This document shows positions 27,238 to 35,634 of a stretch of 64,000 bases of DNA, piece after piece. The notes beneath the pieces are model-generated. The model did not search any database and was not told the origin of the DNA. It worked only from the letters and a program-made list of their open reading frames with translations. The DNA is from JASSUD01 sp031963415 (GTDB taxonomy: Bacteria; Pseudomonadota; Gammaproteobacteria; Burkholderiales; Burkholderiaceae): positions 2,542,001-2,606,000 of the forward strand of contig JASSUI010000001.1 in assembly GCA_031963415.1 (NCBI GenBank), in the 5' to 3' direction. A program made the translations under genes and the position numbers. Every line of letters begins with the position of its first letter. Within the stretch, counting starts at the first letter, position 1.

Positions 27238-28428
27238 TTAAATGCTCAAACAACGTTGCTTTAGATGATTAAGTAAGTGTTGCCCAGCAGCGGTTTTAAA
27301 CCATTTTAGATGCCCTAGAAAATATCCATCGTAAGCCAGCTCTATATTTTCTGGTGATGGAGCTACGCTATTGAAATAAAGAACTTCAGATAACGCAAAT
27401 TCGATATGCACAAGAGGTAGCAATAACGGTAAAGCTTTTATCTCAAGCGCGCTTAACGGTCTAATTGAGGTATAGCCTTCAAGCAGCGCATCTAACAGAT
27501 CAAAGTGCACTAAATCATCACTTTCAGAGGGTAAAACTAGCCACTCGATTACATTGCGTTCAATCGCAGTCGCCAAATCATAGAGTGCAAAAGTTTTATT
27601 TGAGAGTCCGAAATCGATGATGGAAGCCACACCAGCAGTATCGCTAGCATCACTCCACAATAAGTTCGAAGCGTGCCAATCGTTGTGTGTCCAAAGCGGC
27701 GGTAAGGCTTTGATAAAGGGTTTAAGTTTGGTATGCGCTGGCATGAGGTCACGGCTGATTTCGGCATGCCATTGGCGTTTAGCTAGATATTTAGCGAGTG
27801 CCGGACGTAGGTTGATAAATTGCGTGATACTTTCGATCAGGTCCGCGCTCTTTAACAGAGTAGTACTAGAGACTAATACCTTGCTTTGTCGCTCTGGCGC
27901 TTGGTAACCCACCGCGGCTAAATGCAACTGTGCTAGCGCGCAGCCAGCTGCCTGTGCATGGGCAGTACTAAAAAAAGGTGACCAAGAGAGCGTATCTCGA
28001 TACAGATCAACGCCTGCAGCTTGCGCATGTACTTCATACGTCCATTCTCCATGAGCGACGACTGAGGAGCCTGAATCATCACGTAGCACCTCGGGCACTG
28101 GCAAACACGCAGCCTGCAAATGCGAAATGAAACGGTGCTCCTCGTGTAACCCTGAGGCATCACGTACCGAATGATGATGTCGCTTAATAAATACTGGCTT
28201 ATTCGCGGTGGCGACAAGCGCACCACTAGAAAATGGGCGAGGGCTATGCCAGACGATTTCTCTAGCTGAACCTAATTGCGTGAAGTGGTGTAAAACATTA
28301 TTTATCTCCGTTAAAGTTAACGGCGCCCAGGTAGGCTTGACCAGCTCTAGTCCTAAGCCGTGCGCTTTGAAAGATTCGCTGTTATTGATACTGCTTGTCG
28401 AAGCAAGGGATTTAGTGCTGGTTTTCAT
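27238..28428 (-). CDS. APH-family small-molecule phosphotransferase
   Basis: About 396-residue protein kinase-fold phosphotransferase of the aminoglycoside/choline kinase family. The catalytic loop THNDWHASNLLW (Brenner-type H-x-D-x4-N) and the metal-binding IDFGLSN are present. The N-terminal lobe has PVFIKRHHH with the probable ATP-binding lysine. The frame extends to 28515, but the upstream part has no family character; ATG 28428 (MKTSTKSLAS) is a reasonable start without a clear ribosome-binding site. The substrate is unknown. Location beside pnuC suggests vitamin or nucleoside phosphorylation. Confidence 0.8.
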   Translation of the reverse strand: MKTSTKSLASTSSINNSESFKAHGLGLELVKPTWAPLTLTEINNVLHHFTQLGSAREIVWHSPRPFSSGALVATANKPVFIKRHHHSVRDASGLHEEHRFISHLQAACLPVPEVLRDDSGSSVVAHGEWTYEVHAQAAGVDLYRDTLSWSPFFSTAHAQAAGCALAQLHLAAVGYQAPERQSKVLVSSTTLLKSADLIESITQFINLRPALAKYLAKRQWHAEISRDLMPAHTKLKPFIKALPPLWTHNDWHASNLLWSDASDTAGVASIIDFGLSNKTFALYDLATAIERNVIEWLVLPSESDDLVHFDLLDALLEGYTSIRPLSALEIKALPLLLPLVHIEFALSEVLYFNSVAPSPENIELAYDGYFLGHLKWFKTAAGQHLLNHLKQRCLSI

Positions 28429-28691
28429 GATAGTCACATTTATTCCCGCAGAAAAATAAACGCATGGCGTTAGTGCATTTCGCAATCCAAGAATTTTTAA
28501 ATGAGGACAGCGCATATAAAATGCGGTTGAGCGATTAGCAATTTTACTGAATATATTAATTGTAAAGTTTGTCGGTACTTGATTTACACAAGCTTTGAAA
28601 ATAAGTTGAATTTGCCAGCAAGTATCGGAGTGAATTGTAAAGATGTTAAGCGCATCATCATGTCACTTCTCCTCTGACAACGAAAATCGAT

Positions 28692-29819
28692 ATGGTTAAG
28701 AACCTTTCACCCTCAAAGCAGCCCTCTCAACCAAATGTAGCGGATGATCCGCGTTGGATGCGCGTTATCGCTCGTGACAAAACGGCTGATGGTCAATTTT
28801 GGTATTCAGTGACAACTACTGGTGTTTATTGCCGCCCATCTTGCCCTTCACGTAAGCCTAGCCCTAAAAATGCGCAATTGCACAATACACTTCAGCGTGC
28901 GCAGATGACAGGTTACCGGGCGTGTAAACGTTGTAATCCTGATCTTTTTGAGCATACAGATCAGAGTGCAGCACTGATTACTAAGGCTTGCCGCCTTATT
29001 GAGAAAAGCAACACAGAGCCATCGTTAGATGAGCTAGCTGCCGCGATTAGTTGCAGTGCGAGCCATTTTCATCGTCTCTTTAAATCGGTTACGGGGTTAA
29101 CGCCAAAACAATATGCTGCTGCGCAGCGTGCAGAGAAAGTGCGGCGCAATTTAAGTGAAGGAAAAAATGTTACCGAAGCGATGTATGACGCTGGCTTTAA
29201 TTCAAGTGGACGCTTTTATGAAAAATCGGCTGAGATACTGGGTATGACGCCCACTCAATATCGTAAAGGTGGCGCAAATGAACAAATTTATTTCGCTCTT
29301 GGCGCCACAACACTCGGTTCCATCTTAGTTGCGTCAAGTAAGAGGGGAGTCGTTTCCATTCTTCTAGGTGATGATCCTGAACAATTACTGCGAGAGTTAC
29401 AAGACCGTTTTCCGCAAGCGCATCTGATTGGCGCTGATAAGGAATATGAAGCACTAGTCGCACAGGTTGTGGGTTATGTAGAAGCACCAACGCTCGGTTT
29501 TAATCTTCCACTTGATATTCGAGGTACCGTTTTCCAACAACGAGTTTGGCGTGCACTACAACAAATTCCTGCTGGAGAAAAGCTCTCTTATACCGAACTC
29601 GCTCATCGCTTAGGCATGCCCAAAGCAGTACGAGCTGTTGCTAGCGCTTGTGCTGCCAACAGAATCGCGCTTGCAATCCCTTGTCACCGTGTCGTACGTA
29701 ATAACGGTTTACTAGCTGGCTATGCTTGGGGGATAGAACGTAAACGTAAATTACTTGAGCGGGAGAGTAGACAAACTCAGGAAGTATTGAACGCTGTGTG
29801 CCCAGCGCAAAGCCAGTGA
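28692..29819 (+). CDS. ada: Bifunctional Ada: O6-methylguanine-DNA methyltransferase and AraC-type activator
   Basis: 375-residue Ada protein, complete. The N-terminal zinc domain has C47, C51, C78 and C81, one of which takes methyl groups from phosphotriesters. An AraC-type helix-turn-helix domain follows (about 92-190). The C-terminal methyltransferase domain has the active-site IPCHRVV with C331. In the known system, methylated Ada activates its own gene and other alkylation-repair genes. No other alkylation-repair gene adjoins it here. Confidence 0.95.
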   Translation: MVKNLSPSKQPSQPNVADDPRWMRVIARDKTADGQFWYSVTTTGVYCRPSCPSRKPSPKNAQLHNTLQRAQMTGYRACKRCNPDLFEHTDQSAALITKACRLIEKSNTEPSLDELAAAISCSASHFHRLFKSVTGLTPKQYAAAQRAEKVRRNLSEGKNVTEAMYDAGFNSSGRFYEKSAEILGMTPTQYRKGGANEQIYFALGATTLGSILVASSKRGVVSILLGDDPEQLLRELQDRFPQAHLIGADKEYEALVAQVVGYVEAPTLGFNLPLDIRGTVFQQRVWRALQQIPAGEKLSYTELAHRLGMPKAVRAVASACAANRIALAIPCHRVVRNNGLLAGYAWGIERKRKLLERESRQTQEVLNAVCPAQSQ

Positions 29820-29897
29820 TTGAGTACGCGCGCCTTAATTTAAGTACTACGATATAGTTCGAATTTTCTGAATGCCCCCTGAAAAGAGAGATTCGCT

Positions 29898-30590
29898 ATG
29901 AACAGTACAAATGCCCTAACGGGTACAAGTAAGAGCAATACTCCTTCGTTTGCGGTTCAAATACAAAGTTTGATTAAGTCATACGAAGAGGAAGCTAATT
30001 CAACTACTTCATCCCAAAGATTGAATGCAGATACGCTTGCTCGAATAAAAGAGATTGTAGGACATATAGTAGAGCACGAAGAGCGCTTTGATGAGTTGCT
30101 GGATCAAGCTAAGACAATAACCGATCTGGAGTTCTCACTATCCCCAGGGCAAGTAGCCTATTTGAAAATCTTAATAACTTCAAAGAAACTGAAAGATTTG
30201 AAATCTTCGATGTCACCAGAGCAAATAAAAGATTTGGAGCGCTCAGCATCTTTAAAGAAGATAAAAGATCTGAAAGTCTCAACGTCTTTAGAGCAAGTAA
30301 ACGATCTACGATCCTCAATGTCGTTAGCAGAGACTATTCTTAAGCGCAGACGCATCCACGCAGTAGCACCACTTTTAGTAGCACGCACACATTTTGATTT
30401 TGTTGAGCCTCATCCTGTGATTTTGAGCGAAGCTCAACGTATTGAAAGGTTGTATGACAAGAAAACTTGGGTCGAGAAAGTCTTGCTTGAAGAGATACGT
30501 GCGAATAAGAAAAAAAGGGAAGAGTTAGATAAACAGCTTCAAGATTTAGTGAAAGACGCAACGCAAAATTTTAGTAACAATTTAGCATAA
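29898..30590 (+). CDS. Orphan protein with six tandem 12-residue repeats
   Basis: 230-residue protein of no family I recognise. Residues 74-145 are six tandem 12-residue units: ITDLEFSLSPGQ, VAYLKILITSKK, LKDLKSSMSPEQ, IKDLERSASLKK, IKDLKVSTSLEQ and VNDLRSSMSLAE. The consensus is about hxDLxxSxSxxQ (h hydrophobic). The repeat DNA (30117-30332) has the same 36-bp period. The N-terminal 40 residues are Ser/Thr/Asn-rich; the flanks are charged helix. No signal peptide or membrane segment. GAGAG lies upstream of the ATG. Placement beside a tRNA gene fits acquired DNA. Possible effector or scaffold protein; function unknown. Confidence 0.65.
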   Translation: MNSTNALTGTSKSNTPSFAVQIQSLIKSYEEEANSTTSSQRLNADTLARIKEIVGHIVEHEERFDELLDQAKTITDLEFSLSPGQVAYLKILITSKKLKDLKSSMSPEQIKDLERSASLKKIKDLKVSTSLEQVNDLRSSMSLAETILKRRRIHAVAPLLVARTHFDFVEPHPVILSEAQRIERLYDKKTWVEKVLLEEIRANKKKREELDKQLQDLVKDATQNFSNNLA

Positions 30591-30675
30591 AGCTTGCGTT
30601 TACACGTTTTGCTAGGGGAGCTTTAAGTAAGTTTTGAGGAGTTAAGGATTTGGAAAATACTTAGAAGATATGTGG

Positions 30676-31082
30676 TGGTGCGCCCAGCCGGAGTCGAACC
30701 GGCACGCCTGTTTAAGGCGAGAGATTTTCTTACCACTTCAGTTTTCACTGCCGACAATTTGTCGTTCGTGGTCTGGACTTTGTCTTAACCTTGGCTGATC
30801 GCTGAATGTGTCTTAATTTCAAACTTCAATTAACACAACCTATCAACTGGCTTTAGGTTCCCGCCGTCAAGTCTCTGCACGTTCTTTAACGATAGATAGT
30901 TAATCAGATAACTAAGTCGTTAAAGCTTCGCTCAGCGTTGCCTCATAAATTTACGCAAGTGAGTTACGCAAATAAGCAATATAGGGGTTTCGCTGAATTT
31001 GACGGGATTCACGTCTGTGCTTTCGCAACAGGGTGCTCAAATTATTTAAGTCTCTTGCGTCTACCTATTCCGCCACGGGCGC
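30676..31082 (-). tRNA. tRNA-Leu(UAA), interrupted by a group I intron
   Basis: The 5' exon is 31082-31048 (35 nt, begins GCGCCCGTGGCGG, ends GAGACTT); the 3' exon is 30728-30676 (53 nt, begins AAAATCTCTCG, ends GGGCGCACCA). Joined they give an 88-nt class II tRNA with a 7-bp acceptor stem, anticodon loop CTTAAAA (anticodon TAA), a long variable arm, T arm GCCGGTTCGACTCCGGC, and an encoded CCA. The interruption lies between U34 and A35. Without the intron being noticed the gene looks like two unrelated halves. Confidence 0.93.
30729..31047 (-). ncRNA. Group I intron in the tRNA-Leu(UAA) anticodon, 319 nt
   Basis: On the minus strand the intron begins AAATAATTTGAGC and ends GTGGTAAG, with the required terminal G (30729). 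The 5' exon CTT can pair with intron GAG (31038-31036), giving the P1 helix with a U-G pair at the splice site. The conserved core is readable in order: AAATTCAGCGAAACCC (31000-30985, P), GGCAACGCTGAGCGAAGC (30942-30925, Q), GTGCAGAGACTTGACGG (30880-30864, R), and GACAAAGTCCAGACCAC (30784-30768, S). The insertion point and core resemble cyanobacterial/plastid tRNA-Leu introns (subgroup IC3). It has no room for a homing endonuclease gene. Self-splicing is expected from the family, not shown. Confidence 0.92.
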
Positions 31083-31333
31083 ACTTTTACTGCTTTCGTT
31101 TTTGAAAAACGAGCGCGGATTATAGCGTAAATTTTGCGTTGTGCTCATCACCGAATCATTTTTATTTTCTTAGGTAAACGTTTTCATGCTGATTTGTCAG
31201 TTTGCGAAGGTCACAGTAGCTCTTTCGCGACGTATCAACATATGAAATAAGACACAAGATTAAAGCTTCTTTCCAATTATCCGATAAAATCTCGCCTTGC
31301 AATTTCTGCAACCCACCGTACAGGAGACCTGAA

Positions 31334-32749
31334 ATGAGTAAAACCGTGGCCCACGTCATGCGCATTGTTGAGGACGAGGGAGTTAAATTTGTTGACTTTC
31401 GCTTCACTGATACACGTGGCAAAGAGCAACACGTTTCGGTGCCGGTCTCGACTTTTGATGCGGAGAAATTTGAAAACGGCGTTGCATTTGATGGTTCTTC
31501 AATTGCCGGTTGGAAAGGAATTGAAGCCTCTGATATGGCGCTCGTACCTGATCCTAACACCGCTTACGTTGACCCATTTTACGAAGAGCCTACGCTGGTT
31601 TTAACATGCGATGTGATTGAGCCTGCAGATGGCAAAGGTTACGAGCGTGACCCGCGCTCGCTGGCTAAACGGGCAGAAGCCTATTTGCAAAGCACAGGAC
31701 TTGGGGACACCGCTTATTTTGGTCCAGAGCCAGAATTTTTTGTGTTCGATTCGGTGCAGTGGAAGGTTGATATGTCTGGCTCGTTTTACAAGATTAATTC
31801 AGAGCAAGCACCTTGGTCCACGGATAAAACGTACGAACATGGCAATAGCGGCCACCGGCCCCAGATAAAAGGCGGATATTTTCCCGTTGCTCCGGTCGAT
31901 AGCTTTCAAAATTTACGTTCAGAAATTAGCACACTGCTTGAGCAGATTGGCATCCCTGTTGAAGTTCATCACCATGAAGTTGGCGGAGCAGGGCAGAACG
32001 AAATAGGCACCAAATTTTCCACGCTCGTGCAGCGCGCGGATTGGACGCAGGCACTGAAATATATTGTGCATAACGTTGCGCATAACTATGGCAAGACCGC
32101 GACCTTTATGCCTAAACCTGTCGTAGGAGACAATGGTTCAGGCATGCATGTGCATCAATCAATATGGAAAGATGGAAAAAATCTTTTTGCAGGGGATAGC
32201 TACGCAGGTTTATCAGAGTTTGCCCTTTATTACATTGGTGGAATCATTAAGCATGCGCGCGCGTTAAATGCGATTACGAATCCAACCACCAATTCTTACA
32301 AACGACTGGTGCCTGGTTTTGAAGCGCCAGTGAAATTAGCCTATTCAGCACGTAACCGTTCAGCGGCGATTCGCGTGCCTCACGTAAATAGCGCAAAAGC
32401 CCGTCGTATCGAAACGCGTTTCCCCGATCCAATGGCGAATCCGTATTTAGCTTTCTCCGCATTAATGATGGCGGGTCTAGACGGCGTGCAAAACAAAATC
32501 CACCCAGGTGAAGCCGCCGAGAAAAATTTATATGAACTCTCACCCGAAGAAGATCGCCAAATCCCAACCGTTTGCGCAAGCCTTGAACAAGCGCTTGAAT
32601 GCTTAGACCAAGACCGAGAGTTTTTAACCCGCGGTGGCGTATTTAGCAATGGCATGCTGGACGCTTATATCGAACTGAAATTTGCCGAAGTCACACGCTT
32701 GCGTATGGCTGCTCATCCGGTGGAGTTTGATATGTATTACTCGTTGTAA
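31334..32749 (+). CDS. glnA: Glutamine synthetase, type I
   Basis: 471-residue GSI-beta enzyme, making glutamine from glutamate, ammonia and ATP. Present are VAFDGSSIAGW, FGPEPEFFVFD, VEVHHHEVGGAGQNEIGTKF, NGSGMHVHQS, and the adenylylation segment NLYELSPEE with the modifiable tyrosine at Y400. AGGAG lies upstream of the ATG. The gene stands alone: no glnL/glnG two-component genes follow. A strong hairpin terminator (32801-32824) ends the transcript. Confidence 0.97.
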   Translation: MSKTVAHVMRIVEDEGVKFVDFRFTDTRGKEQHVSVPVSTFDAEKFENGVAFDGSSIAGWKGIEASDMALVPDPNTAYVDPFYEEPTLVLTCDVIEPADGKGYERDPRSLAKRAEAYLQSTGLGDTAYFGPEPEFFVFDSVQWKVDMSGSFYKINSEQAPWSTDKTYEHGNSGHRPQIKGGYFPVAPVDSFQNLRSEISTLLEQIGIPVEVHHHEVGGAGQNEIGTKFSTLVQRADWTQALKYIVHNVAHNYGKTATFMPKPVVGDNGSGMHVHQSIWKDGKNLFAGDSYAGLSEFALYYIGGIIKHARALNAITNPTTNSYKRLVPGFEAPVKLAYSARNRSAAIRVPHVNSAKARRIETRFPDPMANPYLAFSALMMAGLDGVQNKIHPGEAAEKNLYELSPEEDRQIPTVCASLEQALECLDQDREFLTRGGVFSNGMLDAYIELKFAEVTRLRMAAHPVEFDMYYSL

Positions 32750-32800
32750 GCGAAGGTTTATATTTGAAAGCGTATTGTTAGTCGCATCGAGTATTGAAGA

Positions 32801-32824
32801 GGGATGGCTGAGCCATCCCTTTTT
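32801..32824 (+). terminator. Rho-independent terminator of glnA
   Basis: GGGATGGC and GCCATCCC form an 8-bp perfect stem with a 3-base loop, followed by TTTTT. It begins 52 bases after the glnA stop codon. Confidence 0.9.
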
Positions 32825-32863
32825 ACTTTCGAAATGTTTCGCGGCTTAGGTCAAGCTTGACGG

Positions 32864-32893
32864 TGTCCGAAAAGTGTATACACTTTTCGGACA
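32864..32893. promoter_or_regulatory. 30-bp perfect palindrome, probable operator of the toxin-antitoxin operon
   Basis: TGTCCGAAAAGTGTA (32864-32878) is followed directly by its exact reverse complement TACACTTTTCGGACA (32879-32893). The palindrome ends on the A of the antitoxin ATG. AbiEi-type antitoxins are known to bind inverted repeats at their own promoter, so autorepression is likely. The position would also put a hairpin at the 5' end of the mRNA. Confidence 0.75.
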
Positions 32894-33564
32894 TGAATAA
32901 AAACACTTTAAATACTTTTCTAGGCGTTAAATCGTTGGTTGCACAGCGTATTAACGATGCGCCAGTAAGTGCTGTATGGACGCCTGCAGATTTTCTCGAT
33001 TTAGGTAGTCGTGGCACGGTCGATAAAACTTTGCAACGCATGGTAGGTAGGGGTGACTTGCGTCGTATCGAGCGTGGATTGTACGTTCGGCCGCAATTCA
33101 ATACCTTAACCGGCCAGCTTGCGGTTCCTGATTATCGACGGGTGATTGATGCAGTGGGTCGGCGTGATCAAGTCCGAATGCTAATCGATGGTATGACGGC
33201 TGCTAATGACCTCGGTTTGACCCATGCGGTGCCTGGACAAGTTATTGTGCGCACCGATGGGCGGCTACGCCCTATCCACTTGGGTAATCTTACTATTCAA
33301 TTTAAATTAACTACGCCTAGCAAGCTATACTGGGCTGGTCGTCCAGCAATGCGCATCGTGCAAGCTTTGTATTGGTTACGTGACAATATTAAAGATGATG
33401 CTTCGCTCGAACAGGATGCTATCCAAGCGAAGTTGACCAGGCTACTGTCTGACTTAGATCAAGCGGGCGAAATTCGTGATGATCTTCAAACTGGTTTATA
33501 TACGTTGCCCTTATGGATGCAACAGTGGGTTAAAAAATTATTGGAACGGGTACCCAAAATTTAG
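32893..33564 (+). CDS. AbiEi-type (DUF6088) antitoxin of a type IV toxin-antitoxin pair
   Basis: 223 residues from the ATG at 32893. The N-terminal winged-helix region reads SAVWTPADFLDLGSRGTVDKTLQRMV then GDLRRIERGLYVRP, the DNA-binding part typical of DUF6088/AbiEi antitoxins. The remainder (about 75-223) is the antitoxin domain. In-frame TTG (32857) and GTG (32863) codons lie further upstream inside or before the palindrome; ATG is preferred although no ribosome-binding site precedes it, so the mRNA may be leaderless. It sits 11 bp ahead of the toxin gene. Confidence 0.82.
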   Translation: MNKNTLNTFLGVKSLVAQRINDAPVSAVWTPADFLDLGSRGTVDKTLQRMVGRGDLRRIERGLYVRPQFNTLTGQLAVPDYRRVIDAVGRRDQVRMLIDGMTAANDLGLTHAVPGQVIVRTDGRLRPIHLGNLTIQFKLTTPSKLYWAGRPAMRIVQALYWLRDNIKDDASLEQDAIQAKLTRLLSDLDQAGEIRDDLQTGLYTLPLWMQQWVKKLLERVPKI

Positions 33565-33575
33565 CGGGGGCAAGT

Positions 33576-34631
33576 ATGAATCCAATTTTTCTCTCTGTGA
33601 TTGCTGCTGCGCCTGATGATCGTCTTGGTTTATTTTTAGCCACCGCGAATCGGCTTGGCACTCCTTTACAAAATGTTGAGAAAGATTTTTGGGTATGTTG
33701 GGCATTAGATCTACTTTTTAATGGAAGAGGGGACGATGAGCCGCGCTTATTATTTAAAGGAGGCACGTCACTTTCCAAGGCTTATGGGCTGATCTCGCGC
33801 TTTTCAGAGGATATCGATATTACGGTTTTTCGTGAGGATATCGGCCAATACATTAAGATTATTGATCTAGAGGAACTATCTGGCAAACAACAACGTAAAC
33901 GATTAGTCGCTATCAAACAAGCTTGTCAGAATTACGTTCAAGGGCGTCTCAAAGAGCGGTTGAGTCAGCAGATTAAAACTGCATTTCATGAGGTAGGTAT
34001 TTCAGTAAATCAAGAGCTCGTAACCTCAGATGCTGATGACCCTGATCAACAAACACTATTAATACACTACCCATCAGTAATGACTGAAGCAGGTGACTAT
34101 GTAAGGCCAGCCGTCAAGATAGAAGCCGGGGCTAAATCTGCTTTAGATCCACATTGTCAAACCCTTATCAAACCCTATATTGCTCAAGAAATGGCTAAGG
34201 TTGATTTGGCTGTACAGAATGTTGTCACGATTGATGCTGAGCGCACTTTCTGGGACAAGGTAGTCATTTTGCATGGTTTGCGGCGTTGGCACGACAATCG
34301 GGGGCAGCTGAGACGGCAAGGACATCGAATATCGCGGCATTACTACGATATCTATAAGCTGATTCAATCTGATGTGGGGCAACAAGCAAAAAGGAAGAAC
34401 TCAATGGCTGTTGATTGCGCACGACATGCACAGATGTTTTTCAACAGCACTGACTTAGATTTGAAAAATGCGCATCCAGGATCGTTTGCGCTTACTCCAA
34501 CACCAGAAATGGCCAAAGCGCTTAAGCGTGACTATCTAGCAATGGCCGGTATGATTTTTGGTGACGTACCAGATTTTGAAGTTGTCATTGATGAAGTTAT
34601 GAAACTGGAGCGGCATATCAATCAGCTGTAG
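33576..34631 (+). CDS. AbiEii/AbiGii-type nucleotidyltransferase toxin
   Basis: 351-residue nucleotidyltransferase-fold protein. The signature FKGGTSLSKAYGLISRFSEDIDI (residues 60-82, here split as KGGTSLSKAY and FSEDIDI) carries the GG-S and the two metal-binding aspartates (D79, D81). EKDFWV near residue 35 is also typical. Toxins of this group act on RNA 3' ends or tRNA in some members, and give phage defence by halting growth; which applies here is unknown. GGGGCAAG precedes the ATG. Full length and intact, so the pair may function. Confidence 0.85.
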   Translation: MNPIFLSVIAAAPDDRLGLFLATANRLGTPLQNVEKDFWVCWALDLLFNGRGDDEPRLLFKGGTSLSKAYGLISRFSEDIDITVFREDIGQYIKIIDLEELSGKQQRKRLVAIKQACQNYVQGRLKERLSQQIKTAFHEVGISVNQELVTSDADDPDQQTLLIHYPSVMTEAGDYVRPAVKIEAGAKSALDPHCQTLIKPYIAQEMAKVDLAVQNVVTIDAERTFWDKVVILHGLRRWHDNRGQLRRQGHRISRHYYDIYKLIQSDVGQQAKRKNSMAVDCARHAQMFFNSTDLDLKNAHPGSFALTPTPEMAKALKRDYLAMAGMIFGDVPDFEVVIDEVMKLERHINQL

Positions 34632-34833
34632 TAAGTGGCCGTAGATTTGTGCAGGATAATTTTCTGTAACTTTCAAAAGCCAAGCAATATTAAAAAATAT
34701 GCAAAGTACTTTTTCTAAGGTACAGCTCAGCAGACGCTGAATAAACCGGCAACAATGTCGTGTCTCTTTTTCTTTGATTTAATCAGCGCCTTCTGGGCTG
34801 GCTTCAATGAATCAATAAAGAAATAATGCCTTA

Positions 34834-35613
34834 TTAAGGTTTCGTGCGACCAGTTAAATATTTACTCTGCGGAAAAGTTTCACACAATACTCGTTCAGCG
34901 TCTTTCGCTAATTGGGCATCGCCAAGTGCTTGATAGCTGATGACCATTAAATGCAAGGCATCTTCAATAGCAGGGGTATTTGGATATTTTTTGAGGGTAT
35001 ATTGCGCGCGATTGATTGCAGCTAAATAAGCGCCGCGACGGTAATAATAGCCGGCGGCGTGCACTTCGTATGCGGCTAAGGAATTCACAATATAACGCAT
35101 ACGCTGCGCAGCATCAGGTGCATAGCGGCTTTGCGGATAGCGATCGACGATGATTTTAAAAGCATCGTAAGCATCGCGCATGGCTTGCGGGTCGCGCTCG
35201 CTCATGTCTTGTTGACTGACACGGCCCAGGAAGCCGAGATCGTCTTTAAAGCTAATTAATCCTTTTAGGTAATACGCATAAGGCATCTCTGGATGATTCG
35301 GATGCAAGCGCATAAAGCGATCAAGCGCTTGGTTAGCCGCTGCTGGCTCTTTATCCTTCCAATTACAGTAGGCAATATTGATTTGCGCTTGTTGCGTACG
35401 ACGGCTAAATGGGTCGCGGCCTTCAAGCTTTTCAAAATATCTGATGCAATGTGTCCACTCACGGTTGGTTAATGCATCTTGCGCTTCTGCGTATAATTTG
35501 TCATTGGACCACGCTGAGGTCTCGTCAATTTTTTCTGGTAAGCCACCGCAAGCGGTCAATATGCCAGCTATCCCGGCCAGTACTGTCACTTTAAATAAAT
35601 TTAGGGTGCGCAT
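34834..35613 (-). CDS. bamD: Outer-membrane assembly lipoprotein BamD
   Basis: 259-residue lipoprotein of the BAM complex, which inserts beta-barrel proteins. The signal peptide ends in the lipobox LTAC with C22. Five TPR-like repeats follow, including WTHCIRYFEKLEGRDPFS and HPEMPYAYYLKGLISF. The frame is open to 35643, but MRTLNLFKVT at 35613 gives a normal signal peptide. It is divergent from rluD, as in other Burkholderiales. A degenerate stem (GACGCTGAATAAACCGG and GATTTAATCAGCGCC, 34733-34790) lies beyond its end. Confidence 0.95.
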   Translation of the reverse strand: MRTLNLFKVTVLAGIAGILTACGGLPEKIDETSAWSNDKLYAEAQDALTNREWTHCIRYFEKLEGRDPFSRRTQQAQINIAYCNWKDKEPAAANQALDRFMRLHPNHPEMPYAYYLKGLISFKDDLGFLGRVSQQDMSERDPQAMRDAYDAFKIIVDRYPQSRYAPDAAQRMRYIVNSLAAYEVHAAGYYYRRGAYLAAINRAQYTLKKYPNTPAIEDALHLMVISYQALGDAQLAKDAERVLCETFPQSKYLTGRTKP

Positions 35614-35634
35614 TTTTTCGCTTCTGAAGATTTT

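Noticed and set aside
30117..30332. The 36-bp periodic DNA looked like a CRISPR-type repeat array.
   Set aside because: There are no spacers; the period is the coding of 12-residue protein repeats and the copies are diverged.
30660..31085. The region first looked like a tmRNA (ssrA) gene because of tRNA-like ends about 400 bases apart.
   Set aside because: The halves join into a tRNA-Leu(UAA) with a normal anticodon loop, and the insert has group I intron core elements; no tag-peptide reading frame is visible.
32823..33101. A 92-codon minus-strand frame that shares the palindrome with the antitoxin gene.
   Set aside because: It is antisense to the well-supported antitoxin; the palindrome simply gives similar codons on both strands.
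34733..34796. A short stem (GACGCTGAATAAACCGG and GATTTAATCAGCGCC) downstream of bamD as a full mini-element.
   Set aside because: It has no TA ends and only partial arms; at most a decayed copy.
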